Shown here piece by piece: positions 7,919 through 17,100 of a DNA stretch of 64,000 bases; positions within the stretch are counted from its first letter, which is position 1, and each line of letters opens with the position of its first letter. The position numbers were made by a program, and so were the translations under genes. The notes beneath the pieces were generated by a model that was given only the letters and a program-made list of their open reading frames with translations, made no database searches and had not been told where the DNA came from. Source of the stretch: Aequorivita aquimaris (GTDB taxonomy: Bacteria > Bacteroidota > Bacteroidia > Flavobacteriales > Flavobacteriaceae); assembly GCF_001573155.1 (NCBI RefSeq), contig NZ_JRWG01000002.1:477170-541169 (forward strand), written 5' to 3'.

Positions 7919-9484
7919 CTAAAGATTAATTTTCATAATCCAGATATCCTTAAAATATTCAAAGCCCTTATATTCTTTCCACTTTTCGTAAACCGGTAGT
8001 AACGCTTTATTGTTTGCCACATAGACATAATTCCAGTTGTTTCTGGAATTGATAAAAATTTGGGGCCGATAGTTTTTTCCAGTTAAAAATTGTGACCATT
8101 TTGCGGCATTTTCTTTTACGGAAAATACATTTGTAACCAGGTAATAGCCCGAAGCCAAACCGGGTACCGACATCGATTGGATTCTGACCTCCTTTTTTAT
8201 TTTATCCTCTTCTGAAAGAGCAATGGGTTTTTTGGGGACTACTTTTTCTTTTTCAAGGGGTTTAATTTCCTTTTTTTCAGTTGAAATAATAGTTATTTTC
8301 TTTTCCTCCACAATAGGTTCTGAAATTTCTGTAATTGCAGGGCCACTAACAAGAGAGTCTGAAGCCACATTTATTTTTTCTTCTAAAAAATCCTTGTTAA
8401 TTTCAGTTTCAAATGCTACAAAAAACAAGTAAAAACGATCTGCTTTTGCTTGAAACCTAAGGTTTGCCTGCGTGCTTGCATTGTCCAAAAGGTCATTGTT
8501 TGGGTTTGGGATTTCCATTTTCAATAAATCAAAACCCAATGTGTTGGCGCTGTGTGGGTTTCTATCTGTAAAAAATTCATCACCCATTGTAATAGAACTG
8601 TTGAAAAAATTTTTTTCTTCCCTTACTTTATTGCTTAAAGGTTTATAATCTCCAGATTTTTTATCGAATATCAAAAGCTCATCTGTCTTTATTTTCCGGT
8701 CACCCTCCATGGCTCCGAGAGCGATGGTAGTATTAACAATGCCTTCTTCTTTGCTTTTAAAACCCTTGAAATCTATATCGATGACTTCTTTATTCACTTC
8801 AACCAGGCCATTATAGGTTGTGAAGTATTTTGGGCTTTCCGAAGGGTCCTCATAAATAACATATAAAAGCCAACCGGCAGAGCCGCCGCCTGAAATTTCA
8901 CCTTCGGTGGCTTTAACGTTGGCAACGGTATAAGTGCCGTTAATAGTTGCAAGATTCTGAAGTTTTGTGGTAACATCGGCATAGCAAACATAGGGGGAAT
9001 TGGTTTTGAAAACTTCCGTATTGTAACTATCAAAAATTATTTTACCGATTAAGGTTTCATAGATTCCACTAGGTGTTTTAAACAATATTGAATTTACCGC
9101 TGCATCCCTTTCGCCACGACCCACGTGTACCATTCTATTGCCAGATTTCCGCAGTGCACTTTTTTCATCAGGGTACAATCCACACCAATAAAGGGCGGCG
9201 TATGAAATCTTGGGCTTTACAGGAGTGCTTTTTATAATAGCTTCACTGGAGCTAAATGTTGTTTCATCATTGTCAATATCTATATATTTCATTTTTACAA
9301 CATCGTTGGGAATGCCAATATCCATTAATGGTTCTGTGGGGTCATCGCCCAAAATGTTGTTTCCAATAAGTATGGAATTCCCCTGAAGATAAAATTGTTT
9401 GTTTTCTTTAAACGGAACGCCATCTTGGGGATATATAAATTGAAAAAACAGAAAGAACGAAATTAAAAAGCATAAGTTTTTCAT
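7919..9484 (-). CDS. Secreted surface protein with C-terminal SPOR-like domain
   Basis: 521 aa with an N-terminal signal peptide (MKNLCFLISFFLFFQFIYPQDG). Residues about 25-370 form a large extracellular-type region, including PKISYAALYWCGLYPDE; it reminds me of the N-terminal part of flavobacterial giant adhesins encoded next to PorP/SprF genes. A K/E/P-rich linker (about 385-425) follows. The last ~85 residues (GLASGYYLVTNVFSVKENAAK, WKEYKGFEYFKDIWIMKI) look like a SPOR-type domain of the kind that binds denuded peptidoglycan or occurs in gliding proteins. No enzyme motif is visible. It is convergent with the RNase H gene, 3 bp away. The function is unknown. Confidence 0.6.
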   Translation of the reverse strand: MKNLCFLISFFLFFQFIYPQDGVPFKENKQFYLQGNSILIGNNILGDDPTEPLMDIGIPNDVVKMKYIDIDNDETTFSSSEAIIKSTPVKPKISYAALYWCGLYPDEKSALRKSGNRMVHVGRGERDAAVNSILFKTPSGIYETLIGKIIFDSYNTEVFKTNSPYVCYADVTTKLQNLATINGTYTVANVKATEGEISGGGSAGWLLYVIYEDPSESPKYFTTYNGLVEVNKEVIDIDFKGFKSKEEGIVNTTIALGAMEGDRKIKTDELLIFDKKSGDYKPLSNKVREEKNFFNSSITMGDEFFTDRNPHSANTLGFDLLKMEIPNPNNDLLDNASTQANLRFQAKADRFYLFFVAFETEINKDFLEEKINVASDSLVSGPAITEISEPIVEEKKITIISTEKKEIKPLEKEKVVPKKPIALSEEDKIKKEVRIQSMSVPGLASGYYLVTNVFSVKENAAKWSQFLTGKNYRPQIFINSRNNWNYVYVANNKALLPVYEKWKEYKGFEYFKDIWIMKINL

Positions 9485-9603
9485 TCATAGGAAATTAAAA
9501 GTTTCGGAATTTACAATTTTTTTACATATTACTATTTTTTACTTTAAAAATCATCTTATTATTTCTTCAACTTTATAAGTACTTAAAATTGTAAATAATT
9601 GAT

Positions 9604-9611
9604 TAAATTTG
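9604..9611 (+). promoter_or_regulatory. -7 promoter box for the PfkB kinase
   Basis: TAAATTTG, 22 bp before the ATG at 9634. Confidence 0.6.
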
Positions 9612-9633
9612 CACCCTCTTTAAAAATCCCTTT

Positions 9634-10557
9634 ATGAGCAAACTCGTAATCGTTGGTACCGTAGCTTTTGATGCTATTGAAACTCCTTTCGGGAAAACCG
9701 ATAAAATCCTTGGCGGCGCCGCTACCTATATAGGTTTGGCAGCTTCCCAATTTAAAGTTGATGGTGCAATAGTTTCAATCGTTGGTGGCGACTTTCCGAA
9801 GAAAGACCTAAAAATGCTCGAAGAAAACGGGATGGATATTACAGGCCTTGAGGTCGTGGAAGATGGAAAAACCTTCTTCTGGAGCGGAAAATATCACAAC
9901 GATATGAATACCCGCGACACCTTGATAACCGATTTGAACGTGCTTGCCGATTTCAACCCACAAGTTCCCCAGAAATATCGCGACGCAGAGGTGGTTATGT
10001 TAGGAAACCTACATCCGCTCGTCCAATTGGGAGTTATTGAGCAGATGGATGCACCGAAATTAATTGTGCTGGACACGATGAATTTTTGGATGGACAGTGC
10101 CTTAAATGAATTAATGCAGGTTATCGCCAAAGTAGATGTAATTACTATCAACGACGAAGAAGCGAGACAACTATCGGGAGAATATTCATTGGTAAAGGCA
10201 GCTCAGAAAATTAGGGAAATGGGCCCCAATTATGTAGTGATAAAAAAGGGCGAACACGGGGCGTTACTTTTTGATGATGACGATGTATTCTTCGCTCCTG
10301 CCATGCCATTGCGGGAAGTTTTTGACCCAACGGGCGCCGGCGATACCTTTGCAGGCGGGTTTACCGGTTATTTGGCAAGAACAGGCGATTATAGTTACGA
10401 TAATATGAAAAATGCGGTTATCAACGGCTCGGCCTTGGCTTCGTTTTGTGTTGAAAAATTTGGCCCCGAAAGGTTACTGAATCTAACAAATTCCGAAGTG
10501 CATCAACGCATACAGCAATTTAAGAGCTTAACACAGTTTGACATCAAATTAACCTAA
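9634..10557 (+). CDS. PfkB-family sugar/nucleoside kinase
   Basis: Phosphorylates a sugar or nucleoside with ATP. The glycine pair of the substrate site is in KILGGAATYIG (residues about 24-34), and the signature with the catalytic aspartate is DPTGAGDTFAGGFTGYL near residue 230. At 307 aa it is full length. The substrate is not readable from sequence; adenosine/ribokinase-like enzymes are the nearest group. It precedes an amidophosphoribosyltransferase, which would suit a purine or ribose role, but a strong terminator separates the two. Confidence 0.85.
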   Translation: MSKLVIVGTVAFDAIETPFGKTDKILGGAATYIGLAASQFKVDGAIVSIVGGDFPKKDLKMLEENGMDITGLEVVEDGKTFFWSGKYHNDMNTRDTLITDLNVLADFNPQVPQKYRDAEVVMLGNLHPLVQLGVIEQMDAPKLIVLDTMNFWMDSALNELMQVIAKVDVITINDEEARQLSGEYSLVKAAQKIREMGPNYVVIKKGEHGALLFDDDDVFFAPAMPLREVFDPTGAGDTFAGGFTGYLARTGDYSYDNMKNAVINGSALASFCVEKFGPERLLNLTNSEVHQRIQQFKSLTQFDIKLT

Positions 10558-10562
10558 ATACG

Positions 10563-10588
10563 CGCCCTGAAATTTCAGGGCGTTTTTT
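10563..10588 (+). terminator. Rho-independent terminator after the PfkB kinase
   Basis: The perfect palindrome CGCCCTGAAATTTCAGGGCG is followed by six T, starting 6 bp after the stop codon. Confidence 0.9.
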
Positions 10589-10669
10589 GTAATTTTATTT
10601 TGAGAAAAAGTTAGCATCCAAATAAACACAGACTTAATAACTTTTAACCATTAACTATTAACTTCACAA

Positions 10670-12568
10670 ATGAGCGACGCGTTAAAACACGAATGTGGAA
10701 TTGCACTGGTAAGACTGTTGAAACCCTTGGAGTACTACAAGGAAAAATACGGGACGGCATTTTACGGTGTAAACAAAATGTATTTGATGATGGAGAAACA
10801 GCACAATCGCGGACAGGACGGTGCAGGTTTTGCCAGCATTAAACTGGACGTAAACCCCGGAGAGCGCTACATAAGTCGTGTTCGGTCCAATGCCGCGCAG
10901 CCCATTCAGGATATTTTTGCACAGATTAACGAGCGTATAAATCTTGAATTTAAGAACCATCCCGAATATAAAGATGATGTTGCCGCGCAGAAAAAAAATA
11001 TTCCATATATAGGTGAATTGTTCCTCGGCCACGTGCGGTACGGTACCTTCGGAATAAATAGTGTGGAAAATGTCCATCCCTTTTTACGCCAGAACAATTG
11101 GATGCACCGAAATTTAATTATTGCGGGAAATTTCAACATGACTAATACCAACGAGCTTTTTGACAACCTCATAAAGCTCGGGATGCACCCAAAGGAAAAG
11201 GCCGATACCGTTACGGTAATGGAACGTATAGGCCATTTTCTGGATGATGCCGTAAGAAAATTATATAAAAAGGCGAAAGCGAAGGGAATGAACAAGCAGG
11301 AGGCTTCGCCCTACATTGCCGAAAACTTGAACGTCGCCAAAATTCTTCGAAAGTCGGCTTCCAATTGGGATGGGGGATACGCCATGGCAGGTCTTTTGGG
11401 GCATGGAGACGCCTTTGTGCTTCGCGACCCTGCGGGAATCCGTCCTGCGTATTATTATCAAGATGAAGAGGTTATCGTGGTAGCTTCCGAACGGCCGGCA
11501 ATCCAGACTGTCTTTAATGTTCCCTTTGAAGAAGTGAAAGAACTGGAACCTGGCAATGCCATCATCATTGAAAAGGATGGAAGCATGAAACTTTCTGAAA
11601 TACTTGCACCATTGGAACGTAGATCCTGTTCTTTTGAACGCATTTATTTTTCCCGCGGAAGCGATGCAGAAATCTATCAGGAACGTAAAATGCTCGGAAA
11701 ACTGATAATGCCGAAAATTTTGGAAGCCATAAAATACGATACCGAAAACTCAGTATTTTCCTTTATACCGAATACGGCAGAAACTTCCTTCTACGGAATG
11801 CTGGAAGCCGCACAGGACGAACTTAACAAACAGAAGAACGAGGCTATCCTGAAAGAAAAGGAAAGTTTGACTCCCGAACGCCTTCAACAGATACAGGCGC
11901 ACAAAATACGCACCGAGAAAATTGCGATAAAGGACGTAAAATTAAGAACCTTTATTACGGACGATAGCAGCCGCGACGATTTGGTGGCCCACGTTTATGA
12001 CGTTACCTACGGCGTAGTAAAACCAGATGATAACTTGGTAATTATAGACGATAGCATCGTTCGCGGAACAACGCTAAAAAAGAGTATCTTAAAAATGCTG
12101 GACAGGCTACACCCGAAGCAGATTGTCGTGGTTTCTTCGGCGCCCCAAATTCGTTATCCGGACTGTTATGGAATCGATATGGCACGGCTGGAACATTTGG
12201 TTGCTTTCCAAGCGGCTTTGGAACTTCATAAAGATCGCGGCACTTACGCAATTGTGGAGGAGATTTACCATAAATGTAAAGAGCAAGTTGAAATGGAGGA
12301 CGTTTCAGTTATCAATCATGTCAAGAAATTATATGCTCCTTTCTCCGACGAGGAGATTTCTGATAAAATTGCCGAAATAATAAGCGATGTGGATATTAAG
12401 GCTAAAGTAAAACTGATTTTTCAGTCTGTTGATGATCTTCATAAGGCATGTCCAAAAAATCTGGGCGATTGGTATTTTACCGGAAATTACCCAACAGCAG
12501 GTGGGAATAGGGTTGTGAATAGGGCATACATTAACTTTTACGAGGGCAATCCCGAACGGGCATATTAA
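10670..12568 (+). CDS. purF: Amidophosphoribosyltransferase (class II glutamine amidotransferase)
   Basis: Makes phosphoribosylamine from PRPP and glutamine, the first committed purine step. MSDALKHECGIALVRL has the nucleophile Cys at position 9 after a short propeptide; FLGHVRYGTFG and the long N-terminal domain are the glutaminase half. The PRPP-binding loop is LVIIDDSIVRGTTLKKS near residue 460. At 632 aa it is longer than the ~500-aa enterobacterial PurF, with an extra C-terminal part, a form I know from Bacteroidota. A second, shorter purF elsewhere in the genome is possible, so the symbol is slightly uncertain. Confidence 0.9.
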   Translation: MSDALKHECGIALVRLLKPLEYYKEKYGTAFYGVNKMYLMMEKQHNRGQDGAGFASIKLDVNPGERYISRVRSNAAQPIQDIFAQINERINLEFKNHPEYKDDVAAQKKNIPYIGELFLGHVRYGTFGINSVENVHPFLRQNNWMHRNLIIAGNFNMTNTNELFDNLIKLGMHPKEKADTVTVMERIGHFLDDAVRKLYKKAKAKGMNKQEASPYIAENLNVAKILRKSASNWDGGYAMAGLLGHGDAFVLRDPAGIRPAYYYQDEEVIVVASERPAIQTVFNVPFEEVKELEPGNAIIIEKDGSMKLSEILAPLERRSCSFERIYFSRGSDAEIYQERKMLGKLIMPKILEAIKYDTENSVFSFIPNTAETSFYGMLEAAQDELNKQKNEAILKEKESLTPERLQQIQAHKIRTEKIAIKDVKLRTFITDDSSRDDLVAHVYDVTYGVVKPDDNLVIIDDSIVRGTTLKKSILKMLDRLHPKQIVVVSSAPQIRYPDCYGIDMARLEHLVAFQAALELHKDRGTYAIVEEIYHKCKEQVEMEDVSVINHVKKLYAPFSDEEISDKIAEIISDVDIKAKVKLIFQSVDDLHKACPKNLGDWYFTGNYPTAGGNRVVNRAYINFYEGNPERAY

Positions 12569-12667
12569 AATTTCCCAAAATTTAACAGGGCCATTGCCGT
12601 TTATCGGAAAGCTAATTCACTTAATCGAAATTGTTGATTAACACTGTTTTACTGCTTAAACTTGAAT

Positions 12668-12675
12668 TATATTTG
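12668..12675 (+). promoter_or_regulatory. -7 box of candidate small RNA 1
   Basis: TATATTTG followed by AAC; the identical 11-bp block begins candidate small RNA 2. Initiation about 4 nt downstream would start the RNA at the base of its first hairpin. Confidence 0.6.
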
Positions 12676-12677
12676 AA

Positions 12678-12754
12678 CTTACCATAAGGCGTAAGTAGGT
12701 TAGGTCTATGGTAAGATTTGGGGCAAAATAGGCAGGCTTAGGTCTGCCTATTTT
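12678..12754 (+). ncRNA. Candidate small RNA, copy 1
   Basis: A transcription unit without a reading frame. After the -7 box, CTTACCATA (12678-12686) pairs perfectly with TATGGTAAG (12707-12715), leaving a 20-nt loop that contains TAAGTAGGTTA. The linker GATTTGGGGC follows. It ends with an 11-bp perfect stem (12725-12735 with 12744-12754) whose 3' arm finishes in T4. A close relative lies 349 bp downstream. The conserved start box, loop and linker with differing terminator sequences argue for an RNA rather than chance. I cannot assign it to a known family; the Flavo-1 motif is one comparison to make. Confidence 0.6.
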
Positions 12755-13016
12755 CATATAAGCCCTTTACAAGTCTTCATAATTTTCTCTATACCAATTC
12801 CAACGAATAATTTCTTCCCACTACTTTTGGAAAAATAATTCAATTTCTTAACCAAGGAAATCTGTACATCGAAAATTTCTCGCTTAGCCGAAGCGATGGG
12901 GTTGTTAAAATCTTAGTTTTAATGAGGTAATTTTAGCTGGAATATGTCAAAATATGTTTTTTAACGAAAATATTGGCAATTCATCTAAAAGCATAATTCT
13001 GAATGTATTATTGACC
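12755..13016. other. Spacer between the two candidate small RNAs
   Basis: About 260 bp of A/T-rich sequence between two related units. I see no open frame with coding character, no hairpin followed by a T run and no further copy of the small-RNA core. Confidence 0.5.
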
Positions 13017-13024
13017 TATATTTG
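13017..13024 (+). promoter_or_regulatory. -7 box of candidate small RNA 2
   Basis: TATATTTG followed by AAC, identical to the box of copy 1. Confidence 0.6.
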
Positions 13025-13027
13025 AAC

Positions 13028-13103
13028 ATACCATTAGCATAAGTAGGTTAAGTTCATGGTAGATTTGGGGCAAAAAAAGGTAAACGATAGTTTACCTTTT
13101 TTT
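13028..13103 (+). ncRNA. Candidate small RNA, copy 2
   Basis: Same architecture as copy 1: a first stem TACCAT (13029-13034) with ATGGTA (13056-13061), a loop with the identical TAAGTAGGTTA, the linker GATTTGGGGC and then a terminator, GGTAAAC-GATA-GTTTACC followed by seven T. Outside the terminator the pairing goes on: AGATTTGGGG (13061-13070) faces CCCAAATCT (13107-13115), so the whole 3' part is one imperfect hairpin of about 25 bp per arm. The first-stem ATG opens different reading frames in the two copies, which argues against a conserved peptide. Confidence 0.6.
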
Positions 13104-13349
13104 ATGCCCAAATCTCAACGGGGTGGCGAGCCATCAGCTTGCTGTTTCTTAAGTTCAGAATTTTATTGCGAGCCGTTTTTCTTTTTCCGGACGCTAGTTT
13201 ACCTTTTTTTATGTCCCAAATCTTCGGGGTGGCGAGCAGTTCCGTATTTTCATTCTATGTTTCGGAAATTCAAAGCGAGCCGTTTCCCCTTCCCCCCGAG
13301 ACACTCGTTTGCCTTTTTCTATACCCAAATCTCAACTTGTGTCGAGCGG
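13088..13349. repeat. Degenerate tandem repeat of about 108 bp, three heads
   Basis: Three copies of a ~45-bp block (AGTTTACC-T7-ATG, CCAAATCT, GGGTGGCGAGC) start near 13088, 13195 and 13305, spaced 107 and 110 bp. A second shared motif, GCGAGCCGTTT, follows the first two copies at 13168 and 13275. The third copy is the most diverged (GTGTCGAGCGG). The first copy is also the downstream arm of the small RNA 2 hairpin. Spacings that are not multiples of three show that this is not a coding repeat. Confidence 0.75.
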
Positions 13350-13389
13350 TCTTCGTTTCCTTTTTTACCCAAGGTCAATTATTTCGCAT

Positions 13390-13424
13390 AAAAAAATCCG
13401 CAGTTCAAAAATGAAACTGCGGAT
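13390..13424 (-). terminator. Terminator of the superoxide dismutase gene
   Basis: On the minus strand ATCCGCAGTT pairs with AACTGCGGAT across a 9-nt loop, then seven T. It lies 24 bp after the sod stop codon. Confidence 0.85.
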
Positions 13425-13447
13425 TCGGTATAATTTATTACTTGAAT

Positions 13448-14056
13448 TTATTTATTCTTCGCATAATTAGAAGAAACTTCTTCCCAGTTAATTACATTCC
13501 AAAACGCACCAACATAATCGGGGCGCTTATTTTGATACTTTAGGTAATAGGCGTGTTCCCAAACATCCAATCCTAAGATGGGCGTTCCGCCGCAGCCTAC
13601 GCCGGGCATTAATGGGTTGTCCTGGTTTGGGGTAGAGCAGATTTCCAGTTTACCTCCTTTGTGTACGCAAAGCCAGGCCCAACCGGAACCAAATTGTGTT
13701 TTTGCGGCCTCGGAAAATTTCTCCTTAAAGGCATTAAAACTTCCAAAGGCGCTATCAATGGCTTTGGCCAGATCGCCCGATGGCTTTCCGCCCCCGTTTG
13801 GCGACATTACCTTCCAAAAAAGGCTGTGGTTGTAAAATCCACCGCCGTTATTACGCACGGCTTTATTATCCATATCCAGATTGGTCAAAATATTTTCAAT
13901 TGTTTTTCCTTCCTTATCGGTGCCCTTAATGGCATCGTTCAATTTATCGGTATAACCTTGGTGGTGCTTGTCGTGGTGTATCTCCATGGTTTTTGCGTCT
14001 ATGTGCGGTTCCAAGGCATCAAATGCATACGGTAATTTCGGTAGTTCGAATGACAT
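13448..14056 (-). CDS. sodA: Superoxide dismutase (Fe/Mn type)
   Basis: Dismutates superoxide to oxygen and peroxide. The metal ligands are in [21 protein letters not shown] and [19 protein letters not shown]. The NNGGG stretch before the second His ligand looks more Mn-type than Fe-type, but some Bacteroidota enzymes accept either metal, so specificity is open. At 202 aa without a signal peptide it should be cytoplasmic. Single gene with its own promoter and terminator. Confidence 0.95.
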   Translation of the reverse strand: MSFELPKLPYAFDALEPHIDAKTMEIHHDKHHQGYTDKLNDAIKGTDKEGKTIENILTNLDMDNKAVRNNGGGFYNHSLFWKVMSPNGGGKPSGDLAKAIDSAFGSFNAFKEKFSEAAKTQFGSGWAWLCVHKGGKLEICSTPNQDNPLMPGVGCGGTPILGLDVWEHAYYLKYQNKRPDYVGAFWNVINWEEVSSNYAKNK

Positions 14057-14094
14057 AATTATATTGTTTTTTATTGGTTATTACTAAATTCCCT

Positions 14095-14102
14095 CAAATT
14101 TA
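14095..14102 (-). promoter_or_regulatory. -7 promoter box for sodA
   Basis: TAAATTTG on the minus strand, about 39 bp before the start codon. Confidence 0.55.
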
Positions 14103-14196
14103 AACATAATAGTGGGCCGAAAGTGTTATAGCTTTTATAAGATTTCTATTCAACCATAGATTAATTTGATTCCAAAGCCCTAAAAGCAGTATTTTA

Positions 14197-17100
14197 GTGC
14201 AAAATGAAAATTCCGTGGAAAAACAATCCTCCTTTTCAATTTATGATGCCGCGGCAGGAAGTGGAAAGACCTTCACACTTGTAAAAGAATATCTAAAGCA
14301 GATCCTTTCTTCAAAAAGTGAAGATTACTTTAAGCATCTTTTGGCAATCACTTTTACCAACAAAGCAGTGACCGAAATGAAGCAGCGCATTGTGGAAACT
14401 TTGGTGAATTTCAGCGAAGAAAAAAGCGTTGCGGAACCCTTACCGATGATGCTGAAAATTGCTGAAGAAACGGATAAAAGTTTGGTTGAAATCCAAATGC
14501 AGTCCCGAAAAATTATAAAAAACCTGCTTCATAATTACGCAGCTTTCAGCGTAGAGACCATTGATAGATTCAACCATCGATTAATACGAACTTTTGCACG
14601 CGATTTAAAACTGGCAACCAATTTTGAAGTTACGCTTGAAACCAATGAACTTTTGGCAGAGGCCGTGGATCTTTTACTGAGCAAAGCTGGAGAAAACAAG
14701 GAAATTACAAAGGTTTTGCTCGATTTTGCATTAGAAAAAACAGACGACGACAAATCATGGGACATTTCCCGGGATATTGCAGAAGCTGCAAAATTGCTTT
14801 ACGATGAAAACAATTCAGGACACGTTTCGGTTTTAAAAGAGAAATCTTTGGAGGATTTTCTGGAATTTAAAAAGCAATTGGTTCTTAAAAAGAAATTACT
14901 CTCGCAGAAAATTGAGAGCATCGCTTCGCAGACGCTTCAACTTATTGAAGAGAGCGGTTTGCAGGACGACGATTTCAGTGGAGGTTATCTTCCGAAGCAT
15001 TTCCAAAATCTTTCAGTGGGGAGATATGATGTAAATTTTAGTGCAAAATGGCAGGAGACCATGGGTGAAAAGCCACTTTATCCAAAACGGGTTTCTGCAG
15101 CAATTGGAGGTATAATTGATGAATTAACGCCCCATTTTATTGTAAACTTTCAGCAAACAAAAGAGTTGGTTTTCAAGGTACTATTGTTTGAAAATATGCT
15201 GAAAAACATTACCCCGCTTTCCGTAATAAATCTGGTGAACCACGAAATTGAAACCATTAAGGAAGAAAAAAATGTGTTGCCTATTTCAGAATTCAATTCG
15301 CTTATAAATAAGGAAATTAAAAACCAGCCGGCCCCTTTTATTTATGAGCGTTTGGGAGAAAAATACCGACACTTTTTTATCGATGAATTTCAGGATACCT
15401 CAAAACTTCAGTGGGAAAATTTAATTCCGCTAATCGATAATGCCCTGTCGCAGGAATTGGAGCCAAGCTCTGGAAGTCTTTTGTTGGTAGGCGATGCTAA
15501 GCAATCCATCTATCGCTGGCGCGGGGGATTGCCCGAACAATTTATGGGTTTATGCAGAAATGAAAATCCGTTTCAGCGGGAAAAGAAGATATTGGCGCTT
15601 GGCACCAATTATCGCAGTTGCAAGGAAATAGTGGATTTCAACAATGAATTTTTCACTTTCATTTCTTCTTATTTTGCAGATTCCGGCCACGAAAATTTGT
15701 ACTTAGAAGGAAATAAACAAAACTGCAATGATAAAAAGAACGGTTATATAAAATTTGAATTTGTTGAAAAGCAGAATAAAACAGAAAAAACAGAAGCTTA
15801 TTCAACGCTGGTTTTAGAAACAATTCACGAAGTTAAAAACAAAGGTTTTTCCGAAAGCGATATTTGTATTTTAACAAGAAAAAAGGCAGATGGGATAGCA
15901 CTTGGCTCATTTTTGATGGAGCAGGGCGTGTCTGTAATTTCTTCGGAAACCTTGTTGTTGCAATCATCGCCATTTGTAGAAATGCTTGTTTTTTCGCTTC
16001 AGTTTTGTCTACAACCAAACAATGACGAAGCCAAAATACAGTTGTTGGATTTGCTGCATGACCACTTGAATATTTCAGAGGCGAAGCACACTTTTTTCAC
16101 TAAATTTCTAAATATTTCAGACCAAAAATTTACTGAAAATTTAAAGAAATATGATGTTGATTTCTCTTTTGCGGAAATGGGCTCCGTTTCACTTTATGAG
16201 GCCTTTGAATATTGCATGGAAAAATTCAAAATAGCCGATGTTGCCGACGCATATCTTTGCGGGTTTATGGATTTGGTCTATGAATTTGAGCAACAACCCC
16301 AGGCAGATAAATTTTCGTTTATGGATTATTGGGAAACAAAAAAAGATAGCGCCTCCATTCCTGCCAGTGAAGGCACAAATGCCGTGCAATTGATGACCAT
16401 TCACAAAGCAAAGGGGCTGGAGTTTCCAATAGTGATTTTTCCCTTTGCTGATATTCAATTATTTGACGGTAAGCATGATAAGCTTTGGTATCCTTTGGCG
16501 AATGAAAACTTCAGCTTTAAGAAAGCGCAAATAAACTTTAAGTCTGAAATAGCAAATTACGGTGAAATTGGAGAACAAATGTACCACGAGCATCGAAGCC
16601 AGTTGGAACTGGACAATATTAATCTGCTCTACGTTACCCTAACGCGCGCTGTTGAGAAACTCTATGTTTTTGCTGAAATGCCAACGGAACCCAAAGATGG
16701 AATTCCTTCCTCCTACAACCATCTTTTTATGAAATTTCTGAAACAAGGGGGAATGTGGAATAGCGATCAAAGAGTTTATGAATTTGGGAAAAATTTAGAA
16801 AAAACTTCAAAAGAAAAAGAAGTTGTTCCCCAAATAAGGCCAAAATACCTTTCCAGTAACCCCCAAAAGCACGGACTTAAAATTGTTCCATCCCAAGAAA
16901 CTTATTTGGAGACAGAAACAGTTGCTGCCATTACTGCGGGGAATTTGCTTCACGACACCATGGCCCAGATTTATACGGAAATTGATGCCGAAAGGGTTTT
17001 AATGGAATTGGAAGAGCGCGCCATAATCCCAAAAGATGAGTTTGATAGTTTACGGAAAACAGTTTATCAAATTATTCAACATACAGATTTGAGGAAACTA

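Noticed and set aside
13056..13414. Overlapping plus-strand frames of 111 and 91 codons in the repeat region
   Set aside because: They run across the small-RNA terminator and the ~108-bp repeats, whose spacings (107, 110) shift the frame. The translations are low-complexity and rich in F, S and P without any domain.
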